From contig NZ_JANIDW010000002.1 in NCBI RefSeq assembly GCF_026385475.1, positions 1 through 64,000 on the forward strand: a stretch of 64,000 bases of DNA. The letters are read 5' to 3'. The stretch is from Bombella saccharophila (GTDB lineage: Bacteria > Pseudomonadota > Alphaproteobacteria > Acetobacterales > Acetobacteraceae). The notes under the pieces were generated by a model that saw nothing but the letters and a program-made list of their open reading frames with translations, was not told the DNA's origin and searched no databases. Within the stretch, counting starts at the first letter, position 1. Each line of letters opens with the position of its first letter. Made by a program: the position numbers and the translations under genes. Of the stretch, positions 17,840 to 26,577 are shown piece by piece.

Positions 17840-19372
17840 ATGAAAGCGCATCTTCACTGGAATGGCGTTCATATGAGAACGCTACAAACAAGCATAGACC
17901 CGGACAGCGCAAACCTGCGTTCGGTCACCATTCCCTCTGTATGGAGTGATGATGCCGCTCAGGCACTCATCCAACTCACGACAACGGAGGGCGGGGCACT
18001 CCGCCTTGCTACCGAAGCTGCACGATGGGTTGACCTCATAGATTCCACACCACCCTTGCCTCATAGTGCAGAGGAAACATCATCCATTGGGCGCAGCCTG
18101 TCCTGCTTGCTCCTTATGCAACATATGGCTCCCAATGCCGCTTTATGGCGTGCTGACCCCGACGAGCAGGCTGGTTTTATCGTTAAATTATCAAGCTTTG
18201 TACAAGATGGTCTTTTCGCCACTGAACATTTCGCCGCCTGCTTAAAACTCGCTTGCGATAGTCTGAGACGTTTAGACGCAGCGCAACGGCCTTATCGTAG
18301 CGGGGAATTGCCCCTTTTTGATGACCCAGCCCCTTTCCATCACGATAATACCCCTGTTGGCCTCCTCTTATTGACCGACCTTGATGCCTGCCTTGCTGCT
18401 CTCGGTATGGATTATGACAGCCCAGAAGGGCGTGATTTTGCAAAGGCCATAAGCCAGCTTACGCGCCTCATCACACATTCGGGCACCTCAAAGCCAGCAA
18501 CATGTTTTGAGTGCCCACAATTTCCAGATATCGAAAAAACAGCCATAGCCATTAGCAGCGCAACGCAGGGTATCACAGGCCTTGCCCCTCTTGAGACAGG
18601 CTTCTCCACCCCCGGGGCGGTTGATGCTCTCTTAGATGTCGAAGCCTGTGGCATCGGGCCTATCTTCTCGCTTGTCGGCCCTAATGGTACCTTACGGGCC
18701 TCCACCTTAAACCGCCTTGCTCATAAAGGGCTTTCGCCAGAATCTGCCTTAGCCCTTGTGCTAGATGGGCAAAACCCCCTTCATCCCGCAGGAGCGGAAG
18801 CTCATGCTCGTATGCATGAGGCTGTCCTTCCTTTTTGTGATCATCTCCCTGCTTTACCAGAGCCTGAAATAGATGACCTAAAAGATAAGCTAGGCCGTGG
18901 CGTCCGCCGCCCCTTACCAATGCGCCAAAGTGGATTTAGCCAACGCACCTCCATTGGTGGGCATCGCCTCTTTATGAGAACGAGCGAATTTGAAGATGGC
19001 AGCCTCGCCGCGCTCTCCCTTACCCCACCGCGTGAAAGCCCCATGGCACGGGGCCTTATGGAATGTTTTAGTCAGGCTGTTAGCATCGGTCTGCAATGTG
19101 GCGTGCCTTTAAATACTTTTGTGGAGCAATTTGCTTATTCTCGCTTCGGTGCGTGCGGCACGGTTGAGGGCGATGATGTTGCTCGTTATGCAACATCCAT
19201 GCTGGATTATGCCTTCCGTGCGTTATCGGATGCTTATCTAGGCCAGCGCATGCCCGATGCCCCAGCAGAGCCCCATGATGAGCCCAAAGCTCCCCCTATG
19301 CTTCCATTTGGCCCGGAGCAGCATAAACCATCATCCCGCTCTAAAAATCACACGTTACGTCTTGTAAGTTAA
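17840..19372 (+). CDS. TSCPD-domain protein related to the C-terminus of class II ribonucleotide reductase
   Basis: A 510-residue protein. Residues 356-470 match the TSCPD domain found at the C-terminus of B12-dependent ribonucleotide reductase NrdJ (LPMRQSGFSQRTSIGGH, AVSIGLQCGVPLNTFVEQF, TSMLDYAFRALSDAYLG). Residues about 260-350 (DVEACGIGPIFS, HKGLSPESALALVLDGQNPL) also look like the NrdJ segment before TSCPD. The catalytic ten-stranded barrel, with its radical cysteine and substrate cysteines, is absent: the protein is far shorter than NrdJ (about 1,200 residues). So it cannot itself be a reductase. It may be a paralogue reduced to a regulatory or nucleic-acid-binding part. A second ATG at 17873 has a better GGA-type upstream element. 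It is divergent from mlaD and precedes the ATP synthase genes. Confidence 0.6.
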   Translation: MKAHLHWNGVHMRTLQTSIDPDSANLRSVTIPSVWSDDAAQALIQLTTTEGGALRLATEAARWVDLIDSTPPLPHSAEETSSIGRSLSCLLLMQHMAPNAALWRADPDEQAGFIVKLSSFVQDGLFATEHFAACLKLACDSLRRLDAAQRPYRSGELPLFDDPAPFHHDNTPVGLLLLTDLDACLAALGMDYDSPEGRDFAKAISQLTRLITHSGTSKPATCFECPQFPDIEKTAIAISSATQGITGLAPLETGFSTPGAVDALLDVEACGIGPIFSLVGPNGTLRASTLNRLAHKGLSPESALALVLDGQNPLHPAGAEAHARMHEAVLPFCDHLPALPEPEIDDLKDKLGRGVRRPLPMRQSGFSQRTSIGGHRLFMRTSEFEDGSLAALSLTPPRESPMARGLMECFSQAVSIGLQCGVPLNTFVEQFAYSRFGACGTVEGDDVARYATSMLDYAFRALSDAYLGQRMPDAPAEPHDEPKAPPMLPFGPEQHKPSSRSKNHTLRLVS

Positions 19373-19515
19373 AGGCTGATTTTCCACAGGAAATTAACAG
19401 CTCTTCGCTCAGCGGGCAGGAGGGATGCATGCGCAGCGTTGACAGAATGACGTAGCCCTGTCTAGCTTCTTCCATTCGGCCCGCAATAATGCGGGGCGTT
19501 TTGGGGTATTGTAGC

Positions 19516-19875
19516 GTGAGTCACCACGACACAACCAAAGCTAGCCAGTTTGATGAGCGCCTTGCTCATATGGAGCAAAAGCTGACCCCAAAAAACACCC
19601 CCAAAAAAACAGCTGCCTTATCCGAAGATTCTGCATTGGGAATGGCCTTCCGTATTGCAAGCGACCTTATTGCTGGTGTTGTCGTCGGTTTAGGTATTGG
19701 TTATGAACTTGACCAATGGACAGGACGCAAGCCTGTGTTTATGATTGTGTTCACCATGCTTGGCATGGCAGCCGGCTTTCGGAATGTTTGGCGTATTGTG
19801 AATGTTTCAGATGTCCCTGCTACGGGGGCACATAAAAACGGGAGAGACCAGCGTGGCCAGCGGATCGAAGATTGA
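19516..19875 (+). CDS. atpI: ATP synthase assembly protein AtpI/AtpZ family
   Basis: A small protein with two membrane helices (SDLIAGVVVGLGIGYELDQW and VFMIVFTMLGMAAGFRNVW regions, both cut here to 20 residues or fewer) and a Lys-rich N-terminus, typical of AtpI at the head of alphaproteobacterial F0 operons. AtpI helps assemble the c-ring and may carry Mg2+. I choose the GTG at 19516; an ATG at 19489 and one at 19570 are alternatives. It overlaps atpB by 23 bases. Confidence 0.8.
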   Translation: MSHHDTTKASQFDERLAHMEQKLTPKNTPKKTAALSEDSALGMAFRIASDLIAGVVVGLGIGYELDQWTGRKPVFMIVFTMLGMAAGFRNVWRIVNVSDVPATGAHKNGRDQRGQRIED

Positions 19876-20602
19876 CGCGCTCGGGCAGTTTGAACTGCAT
19901 CCGATTTTGGGTTCCTTCGGTGAGACACTGAAGCTGTCCCAATCCCCGCTATTTATGGTGATCTCTGCCGCTGTTGTGTTGGCATTCCTTTATATCGGGA
20001 TGAAACCCAAGGCTGTTGTCCCGGGCCGTCTGCAAGCTGCGGCTGAAGTAAGCTACGACTTCATCCACGGTTTAGCCGTCGATACTATCGGAGAAGCTGG
20101 AACGAACTTTTTCCCCTTTGTATTTGCGCTCTTCTTTTTCATCCTCGCGGGGAATTACATCGGCCTGTTGCCTTTCTCTTTTACCTTCACCAGCCATATT
20201 GTTGTTACGCTGGCGATGGCAATGGCCGTGTTCATCCTCTGCATCGTGACCTCTTTACGGGTTCAAGGGTTGGATTTCTTTAAGCACTTCATGCCCGAGG
20301 GAGCCCCGATGGCTCTTTCTCCACTGCTTGTCCCTATTGAGATCCTCTCCTACATCTCCCGGCCTATCAGCCTATCCATTCGTCTTTTTGCGAATATGGT
20401 TGCTGGGCATGTGTTGCTGGAGGTTTTTGCAAGTTTTACGATCATGCTTGCCGGTCTTGGCGTTGTCGGCGATGTGCTGGCAATTACCCCTGTTGTACTC
20501 AACATTGCTTTGACGGCACTTGAGCTGCTGGTAGGGCTTTTACAGGCTTATGTTTTTGCCATCCTTACCTGCATTTACCTGCGTGAGGCTGTTGCTCATT
20601 AA
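19853..20602 (+). CDS. atpB: F0F1 ATP synthase subunit a
   Basis: A 249-residue integral membrane subunit forming the two proton half-channels beside the c-ring. Five to six membrane segments are visible; the essential arginine lies in SLSIRLFANMVAGH. The GTG at 19853 is preceded by GGGAGAG and gives the start VASGSKIDALGQFELHP, which fits the family; the longer open frame from 19802 is not needed. It overlaps atpI by 23 bases and leads to atpE. Confidence 0.95.
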   Translation: MASGSKIDALGQFELHPILGSFGETLKLSQSPLFMVISAAVVLAFLYIGMKPKAVVPGRLQAAAEVSYDFIHGLAVDTIGEAGTNFFPFVFALFFFILAGNYIGLLPFSFTFTSHIVVTLAMAMAVFILCIVTSLRVQGLDFFKHFMPEGAPMALSPLLVPIEILSYISRPISLSIRLFANMVAGHVLLEVFASFTIMLAGLGVVGDVLAITPVVLNIALTALELLVGLLQAYVFAILTCIYLREAVAH

Positions 20603-20660
20603 CATGGGCGATATGTCTCCACGTTTCTCTTTGTCCTGTCCTTATAAAGGAAGCTGAACC

Positions 20661-20888
20661 ATGGATCTTCTTCATCCCGCTCGTGAGATTGGTGCCGGTC
20701 TTGCCGTGATTGCTCTCGCCGGTGTTGGTGCTGGTATCGGTAACATCTTTGCTGCTTTGGTAAACTCCATCGCCCGCAATCCCGCTTCCCGTCCGCATGT
20801 GTTCGGCCTGGGTATGCTTGGCTTCGCCCTGACAGAGGCTATCGCTCTCTTTGCTCTGCTAATCGCCTTCCTTATTCTCTTCGTCTGA
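20661..20888 (+). CDS. atpE: F0F1 ATP synthase subunit c
   Basis: A 75-residue hairpin of two membrane helices that forms the rotor ring. The proton-carrying carboxylate is E59 in [10 protein letters not shown], and the polar loop has ARNPASRP. There is no sodium-binding pattern (the Gln/Ser-Thr ligands are lacking), so a proton-driven enzyme is expected. An AAAGGAAG site precedes the ATG. Confidence 0.96.
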   Translation: MDLLHPAREIGAGLAVIALAGVGAGIGNIFAALVNSIARNPASRPHVFGLGMLGFALTEAIALFALLIAFLILFV

Positions 20889-20899
20889 GGGCAGGACCA

Positions 20900-21484
20900 A
20901 TGCGCCTTACGCCTCGTTTCCTCCTGTCTGCCGCTGCCCCCCTTGCGGCCTTGCCGGGCCGGGCCGTGGCAGAAGGCATGCCCCAGCTCCACTTTAATGA
21001 CCCTTACGTACAGGGCCAGGTGGTCTGGGGTGCCATTATCTTCTTCATATTCTACTTGCTATTGAGCCGTTCTGCGCTGCCGCGTGTCGCTAATGTGCTC
21101 AAAGCACGTGATCAACGCATCAAAAGCGACTTGGACCTTGCCCGCCGTGCTAAGCAAAATGCGGACCAAGCCCAGCATGAACTCTGTGAAGCCCGAGATA
21201 AAGCTTTTGATGACGCTCATGCCATCATCCAAGAGATTCGTGATTCTGCTAAAAAGAATATTCAACAGCAGGTACACGAAACAATGGCACGCCTTAACGC
21301 AGAGATTCAGAACGCCGAGTCTCGCATCGCGCTATCCCGCAGCAAAGCTCTCAGCCATGTTAATGAGATTGCTACGAGTACGGCTACCGCACTTGTGGAG
21401 CATCTCGTCGGCAAAGCCGATCATCAAACGATCGCTTCTGCTGTAGAGCGCGCTCACGTTACAGGAGATGATCATGTTGCATGA
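20900..21484 (+). CDS. atpG: F0F1 ATP synthase subunit b'
   Basis: A 194-residue peripheral-stalk subunit: an N-terminal signal-like segment, a membrane helix (VVWGAIIFFIFYLLL, about residues 40-57) and a long alpha-helical coiled coil. Alphaproteobacteria and phototrophs have two different b subunits, b' and b; this is the first. It overlaps the next gene by 17 bases. F1 genes are not in the window, as expected where F0 and F1 operons are split. The symbol for b' varies (atpF', atpX, atpG). Confidence 0.88.
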   Translation: MRLTPRFLLSAAAPLAALPGRAVAEGMPQLHFNDPYVQGQVVWGAIIFFIFYLLLSRSALPRVANVLKARDQRIKSDLDLARRAKQNADQAQHELCEARDKAFDDAHAIIQEIRDSAKKNIQQQVHETMARLNAEIQNAESRIALSRSKALSHVNEIATSTATALVEHLVGKADHQTIASAVERAHVTGDDHVA

Positions 21485-21974
21485 ACCCCGCTTTTGGTCA
21501 TCTCTCGCCTTCGTTCTGTTTTTTGTCATTTTCGGACGGAAGCTATGGGCGGTTATAACCTCCAAGCTTGATGAACGCGCAGATGAAATCCGCAAAAACT
21601 TAGATGAGGCAACGCGCCTTCGGCGTGAAGCAGAGCAAATGCTTGAAGATTCTAAGCGTGATCTCAAACACGCGCAGGAAGAGGCACAGCAACTCATCGC
21701 GTCATCCAGCCTAGAGGCTCAAAATCTGCGTGCTCAAGCTGAACGTGATGTGGATGATATGGTCGCACGGCATGAGAAAATGGCCCGCGAGCGCATCCAT
21801 GTGGCCGAGCAAATGGCTCTCCGTGATATTCGTGAGCAAGCGACGGCTCTAGCCCTTGCTGCGGCAAAGGATATCCTTCGTCAACAAATTACGGAAGATA
21901 CCGACCTTGCCCATAAGCTCATCACCGATGGATTAAAACAACTTCCGCAGGCCCTTGGTGATAAAGCTGCATAA
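21468..21974 (+). CDS. atpF: F0F1 ATP synthase subunit b
   Basis: The second peripheral-stalk subunit, 168 residues. One N-terminal membrane helix (FWSSLAFVLFFVIFGRKLW, residues 9-27) is followed by a charged coiled coil to the end. It is encoded immediately after b' with a 17-base overlap, so the two are made in equal amounts for the b/b' heterodimer. It closes the F0 operon; a glycosyltransferase follows 11 bases later. Confidence 0.93.
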   Translation: MIMLHEPRFWSSLAFVLFFVIFGRKLWAVITSKLDERADEIRKNLDEATRLRREAEQMLEDSKRDLKHAQEEAQQLIASSSLEAQNLRAQAERDVDDMVARHEKMARERIHVAEQMALRDIREQATALALAAAKDILRQQITEDTDLAHKLITDGLKQLPQALGDKAA

Positions 21975-21985
21975 GATACGACATA

Positions 21986-22747
21986 ATGACAGCCAGTAAG
22001 CCATACAGTCCCTTACTGGCTGTCGTTGTTACCGTTTTTAATGAATGCGACAATATTCTGCCTGTCTGCGAAGAGATCCGCTCTGCTTTAAAAGAGCTCC
22101 CTTCGGCGGAAGTTATTTTCGTTAATGATGGCAGCACAGATAACACCCAACAAAAACTCTTAGAAGCTAGGGCTCATCTGCTTCCCAATTTGCGCATTCT
22201 AGCGCACCCTAACCGTTTAGGGAAATCCACAGCACTGCGTACGGCCATCCGTGCTGCGCGTGCTCCATGGATCGCAACCATGGATGGCGATGGCCAAGAT
22301 GACCCCGCCTTTATTAAGACTATGCTTTTGGCCGTCCAGCCATACGAAACCACAGAACAAGATAATGCCCCCTTCCCGCTGGTTGTTGGGGTTCGTTGTA
22401 AACGACGCGATCCCCCTTCCCGCCGTTTTGCCACATGGTTTGCAAATACCCTCCGCCAACGGCTGCTACACGATAATTGTCCCGATACAGGTGGGCCTCT
22501 AAAGCTCTTCCGGCGGGAGTTATTCCTCTCCCTGCCCCATTTTGAGGGTATGCACCGTTTCCTACCCGCTTTGATGCAAAGCTATGGTGCTCCTCTCATC
22601 TGTATAGCCACACAACATCGCGCGCGGCTGCATGGTTACTCCAAATATAATAATATGAATCGCGCTCTTGTTGGTATTCGAGACCTCTTAGGCGTATTGT
22701 GGCTCCGCAAACGGACGCACCGCCCCCCACCGTTTATAGAACTCTGA
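21986..22747 (+). CDS. Family 2 glycosyltransferase (DPM1/ArnC-like)
   Basis: A 253-residue GT-A fold transferase. VTVFNECDNI opens the domain, NDGSTDNTQ binds the nucleotide and MDGDGQDDP carries the metal-binding DxD. It resembles dolichyl- or undecaprenyl-phosphate sugar transferases, but it lacks the C-terminal membrane helices seen in ArnC, so it is likely a peripheral membrane enzyme of the DPM1 type. The next gene is a GT39 membrane transferase, which would use the lipid-linked sugar; the pair probably decorates lipid A or another surface glycan. It starts 11 bases after atpF and could be read from the F0 transcript. Confidence 0.8.
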   Translation: MTASKPYSPLLAVVVTVFNECDNILPVCEEIRSALKELPSAEVIFVNDGSTDNTQQKLLEARAHLLPNLRILAHPNRLGKSTALRTAIRAARAPWIATMDGDGQDDPAFIKTMLLAVQPYETTEQDNAPFPLVVGVRCKRRDPPSRRFATWFANTLRQRLLHDNCPDTGGPLKLFRRELFLSLPHFEGMHRFLPALMQSYGAPLICIATQHRARLHGYSKYNNMNRALVGIRDLLGVLWLRKRTHRPPPFIEL

Positions 22748-22771
22748 CCTCCCTACAAGCCCAGCTTCTTC

Positions 22772-24433
22772 ATGACCCTCTCTTTCCGTCATTATATTCT
22801 GCTCGGCTTGGTCGCTTTCCTCGTAGCCCTACCAGGGCGGCTCAGCCTCCCCCCTTTAGACAGGGACGAGCCCCGCTATATGCAAGCCACCGCGCAAATG
22901 CTTGCATCAGGTAATTTTCTTGATATCCGCTTCCAAGACCAACCTCGCTATCATCAACCAATCGGCATCTATTGGTTGGAGGCTGGAGCTGTCAAAACAG
23001 TAGAATTTATCACGCACAATACCACATTACGCCATAAGGCATGGCCTTATCGAATCCCCAGCCTCCTCGCATGCATAGGCAGCATTCTTCTCACAGCATG
23101 GATTGGCGCACGTCTTTTTGACAAACATACGGGGCTGTTAGCTGCTGGCTTTCTCCTTGTTGCTCCCCTTTTTACGGCGGAAAGCCGGATGGCCACGATT
23201 GATAGTGTCCTCCTCCTCAATATTTTATGCGTACAAGCCCTTCTCCTCCGCCATTTTGACGATGCTCGCGCGGGACGCAAAACACCCGCTCGCTATTCAT
23301 GCCTTTATTGGTGCGGCTTAGGCATTGGGTTAATGCTCAAAGGCCCTATCATCCTCATTCCAAGCTTTGGGACACTCTTTGCCCTATGTCTAACCACACG
23401 CAGCCTCGCTGTGTGGCGACAATTACAACCCCGATGGGGATGGATGATCAGCATAGCCATCGTGCTTCCTTGGTGCCTTAGCATTGCTTGGGTCAGCCAT
23501 GGTGAATTCTTCCGCCGTGCCATAGGGCATAATTTGCTCGGGAAAGTCGCTAACGCGCAAGAAGCACATGGCTTCCCCCCCGGTTATTATGTACTTACCT
23601 TCCTATTCGCCTTCTGGCCCTGCGCTTTATATGTCGTACGTGCCATTCCGGCCATCTGGCAAAGACGGCATCAGACAAATACAACCTTCCTCCTCTGTTG
23701 GATTATTCCCCATTGGTTGTTTTTTGAATGTTTAGCAACCAAGCTGCCCCATTACGTTCTTCCCACCTATCCTGCTATCGCCATCCTCACCGCAGCAAGC
23801 CTACTAAAATGGCCTTTTATCCCACTTCGTACATTATGGGCACGTTTAGGCCTTGGGGTTTATGCCTCTCTCTGGCTGGGTGTTGGGTGTCTCTTATCAG
23901 CGGCAGTCCCCTTGCTGCTCTATCACATGGAAGGCCGCATTTTTACCGATACCTACCTCCCACTATGCGGTAGCCTCCCATTAATAGCAGCCACTGGATG
24001 GTTATTATGGAAACAACGCTGGCGTGAAGGCGCTTACTGCTCCATAGGAGCCGCCTTGATAAGTGAGATGGGCGTGTTCCTCTGTTTAATCCCCCATCTC
24101 AATAGTATCCAACTTGCCCCTCATATTGCCCGCAGTTTTGAGCAGCTCCGCCCCTGCCAAGAGAGCCCCTTACTCTCCCCCTCTTATAAAGAACCAAGCC
24201 TTATCTTCCTTACAGGGGGAGCAACACATAGCCTCTCCCCCATACAAGCAGCACAAACCCTACATGATAACGCCCGCTGTGCTCTCGCCCTCATAGACAA
24301 ACGAGATGAGCCTATTTTCCAAAAAACATTCGCCCAATTTGGAACAACCTTGATTCTTTATGATCAATTTGAAGGGGTTAATTATTCCAATGGTCGAAAA
24401 ATGCATCTTCGCCTTTATGCAGCCCATGAATAA
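22772..24433 (+). CDS. ArnT-like GT39 membrane glycosyltransferase
   Basis: A 553-residue polytopic protein of the PMT/ArnT family. The acidic RDEPRYMQATAQML motif in the first periplasmic loop is the catalytic hallmark (the aspartate-glutamate pair), and about 11-13 membrane segments follow, with a soluble C-terminal part from about residue 440. Such enzymes move a sugar from undecaprenyl phosphate to lipid A or other acceptors on the periplasmic face. It lies 24 bases after the GT2 gene that would make its donor. The sugar and the acceptor cannot be read from sequence. Confidence 0.8.
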   Translation: MTLSFRHYILLGLVAFLVALPGRLSLPPLDRDEPRYMQATAQMLASGNFLDIRFQDQPRYHQPIGIYWLEAGAVKTVEFITHNTTLRHKAWPYRIPSLLACIGSILLTAWIGARLFDKHTGLLAAGFLLVAPLFTAESRMATIDSVLLLNILCVQALLLRHFDDARAGRKTPARYSCLYWCGLGIGLMLKGPIILIPSFGTLFALCLTTRSLAVWRQLQPRWGWMISIAIVLPWCLSIAWVSHGEFFRRAIGHNLLGKVANAQEAHGFPPGYYVLTFLFAFWPCALYVVRAIPAIWQRRHQTNTTFLLCWIIPHWLFFECLATKLPHYVLPTYPAIAILTAASLLKWPFIPLRTLWARLGLGVYASLWLGVGCLLSAAVPLLLYHMEGRIFTDTYLPLCGSLPLIAATGWLLWKQRWREGAYCSIGAALISEMGVFLCLIPHLNSIQLAPHIARSFEQLRPCQESPLLSPSYKEPSLIFLTGGATHSLSPIQAAQTLHDNARCALALIDKRDEPIFQKTFAQFGTTLILYDQFEGVNYSNGRKMHLRLYAAHE

Positions 24434-24606
24434 TTTATCTTCTAAAACCACCCAAAATCATAGACAAAATCTTACACCCTCTTCCTCCTCCCCCTCGCTT
24501 TTAACAAAAATTTGTTATAGGGTCCGTTCATGAGACGCTTTACCGGCATAAGAATGGTGCATTCCATACACTGGATCATGCCCAAGGCACATCAAGGATC
24601 GGTTTT

Positions 24607-25779
24607 ATGCCCATGACGGAGACGCGTGCTCGCGCCATGCCTCAGACATCATCCTCTGCTCCCTCTTGGTCTCTGCAAGAGAGTAAGGATACTCTGTGTC
24701 TTGCCCTCAAAGGTACATGGGACATTCACACACAAAATGGTGCGCGTTTTCCACAGGATGGTTTCTCTTCAGCCTCCTCTACTGTTGGCAAAACTCTTAT
24801 TGTCGATACGTCTGCTCTCCAAAACTGGGATGTTAGTCTCATCTCTTTTTTATGGAGTGTAAAACGAGCCGCCTCGCAAGTATCACTGCCACTGGATGAG
24901 AAAAGCCTACCAGCCTCAGCACAGCGGCTACTTGCTCTCTTACCAGACAAGCCGCCCGAAGTTACGCCACGTCCACAAAATAAAGAGCGTCTCCTATCTC
25001 GTATGGGGGGTAAATGCCTTAATAGTCTGACAGAAGTTGGCACTATGGCATCCCTAGCGATGGACGTTGCCCGTGGGGCAGCGCGTGCTATGCATGGTAA
25101 AAGTGCCATGCGCCTTAAGGATCTCCTCGTCGATATATGGAACGCTGGTCCCTCTGCGCTCTTAATTGTGAGTATTGTGAATTTCCTTGTTGGCTCTATT
25201 CTAGCCTTTGTAGGATTAATTGAGCTACGCAAATTCGCAGCAGAGATTTACGTCACCAACTTAGTGGGTATTGCCTCTGCGCGTGAAATTTCTGCCATTA
25301 TGACAGCCATCATCATGGCAGGCCGTACAGGTGGGGCTTATGCTGCGCGCATCTCTACTATGCTCGGCAATGAGGAAATTGACGCCCTGCAAGTAACGGG
25401 GATTCCTGTCTCTGGTTATATTTTACTTCCTTCCATCCTATCCCTCGTGATCATGATGCCGTTGCTATACCTTTATGGCACGGTAGTCTCCATATTTGGT
25501 GGCTTTGTCGTCTCCATGAGTATGATGGATATCTCTCCTGTTGGATATTGGTTAGCCACTTTTGATGGTGTTGACCTCAATCAGTTTATTTTTGGGTTTA
25601 TTAAATCACTTTTCTTTGCCGCCTTTATAGCACTCGCTGCTTGCCGCGTTGGCCTAAAGGCAGGGCGTAGTGCGGCAGATGTCGGTATTGCAGCCACACG
25701 CGCCGTTGTTATCGGCATTGTTGGCATCATCGCTTTAGATGCTGTTTTTGCTATCATCGCTAATGCCATCGGGATCTGA
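24607..25779 (+). CDS. mlaE: MlaE-family ABC permease with N-terminal STAS-like domain
   Basis: A 390-residue permease. Residues 15-115 look like a STAS domain (LIVDTSALQNWDVSLISFLW), and the rest is the MlaE permease with five or so membrane segments and the family motif RTGGAYAARISTMLGNEEID. The fused STAS part probably replaces a separate MlaB. The permease extracts or inserts phospholipid in the inner membrane. It opens an operon with the ATPase, an MCE protein and a lipoprotein; the next coding start follows directly. Confidence 0.9.
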   Translation: MPMTETRARAMPQTSSSAPSWSLQESKDTLCLALKGTWDIHTQNGARFPQDGFSSASSTVGKTLIVDTSALQNWDVSLISFLWSVKRAASQVSLPLDEKSLPASAQRLLALLPDKPPEVTPRPQNKERLLSRMGGKCLNSLTEVGTMASLAMDVARGAARAMHGKSAMRLKDLLVDIWNAGPSALLIVSIVNFLVGSILAFVGLIELRKFAAEIYVTNLVGIASAREISAIMTAIIMAGRTGGAYAARISTMLGNEEIDALQVTGIPVSGYILLPSILSLVIMMPLLYLYGTVVSIFGGFVVSMSMMDISPVGYWLATFDGVDLNQFIFGFIKSLFFAAFIALAACRVGLKAGRSAADVGIAATRAVVIGIVGIIALDAVFAIIANAIGI

Positions 25780-25782
25780 TTG

Positions 25783-26577
25783 ATGTCTGCTCAAGAAACA
25801 CTCATCTCCGTCCGTAATTTACAATTATCCTTCGGGCCAAAGATCATCCAACAGGAAGTTTCTTTCGACCTTAAGCGTGGTTCCATCTTTGCGGTTATGG
25901 GCGGGTCTGGTTGCGGGAAGAGCACATTGCTTCGTAGCATCGTCGGCCTGCTCCGCCCAACAGCTGGGCAAATTATGGTTGGGGGAGAGGATTATTGGGC
26001 TCAACCTGATGACCGTCGTACGGCTATTAATCGCCGCTATGGTGTTCTCTTCCAAGGTGGAGCGTTGTGGAGCTCCATGACTGTTGGGGAGAATGTTGCC
26101 CTCCCCTTAGAGATGTTTACCTCTCTCACCCCAGATGAAATTACCGAGCTGGTCCGCCTCAAACTTGGTCTTGTGGGTATGGAACATGCTATTGATCTTT
26201 TCCCTTATGAAATATCCGGCGGTATGTGCAAACGTGCTGGCCTTGCCCGTGCCATTGCCCTAGAGCCTGATATTTTATTTTTTGATGAACCATCCGCTGG
26301 GTTAGACCCCATTACATCTGCCCGTTTGGATGATCTTATCCTCAGCTTACGCGATGGGCTTGGCGCCACAATTGTGATTGTAAGCCACGAGCTTCCAAGC
26401 CTCCTTACCATCGCTGATGATGGCATCTTCTTAGATGCAAAAACGCACAGACCCATTACCCATGGCTCGCCACGTGCGCTACTTGATAATTGTACGATTC
26501 CGGAGGTGACAGCCTTTATGCACCGCTCTGCCACCATCCCTTCCCAGACAGAACAGAAGGCCGAACAGCATGTCTGA
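25783..26577 (+). CDS. mlaF: MlaF-type ABC transporter ATPase
   Basis: A 264-residue ATPase. Walker A is GGSGCGKST, the signature region is EISGGMCKRAGLARA (ISGGM instead of LSGGQ, as in other MlaF/Mkl proteins), and Walker B is ILFFDEPSAGLD. It powers the lipid transport complex with the MlaE permease encoded just upstream. The true start is the ATG at 25783, 3 bases after the permease stop. It overlaps the following MCE gene by 8 bases. Confidence 0.93.
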   Translation: MSAQETLISVRNLQLSFGPKIIQQEVSFDLKRGSIFAVMGGSGCGKSTLLRSIVGLLRPTAGQIMVGGEDYWAQPDDRRTAINRRYGVLFQGGALWSSMTVGENVALPLEMFTSLTPDEITELVRLKLGLVGMEHAIDLFPYEISGGMCKRAGLARAIALEPDILFFDEPSAGLDPITSARLDDLILSLRDGLGATIVIVSHELPSLLTIADDGIFLDAKTHRPITHGSPRALLDNCTIPEVTAFMHRSATIPSQTEQKAEQHV

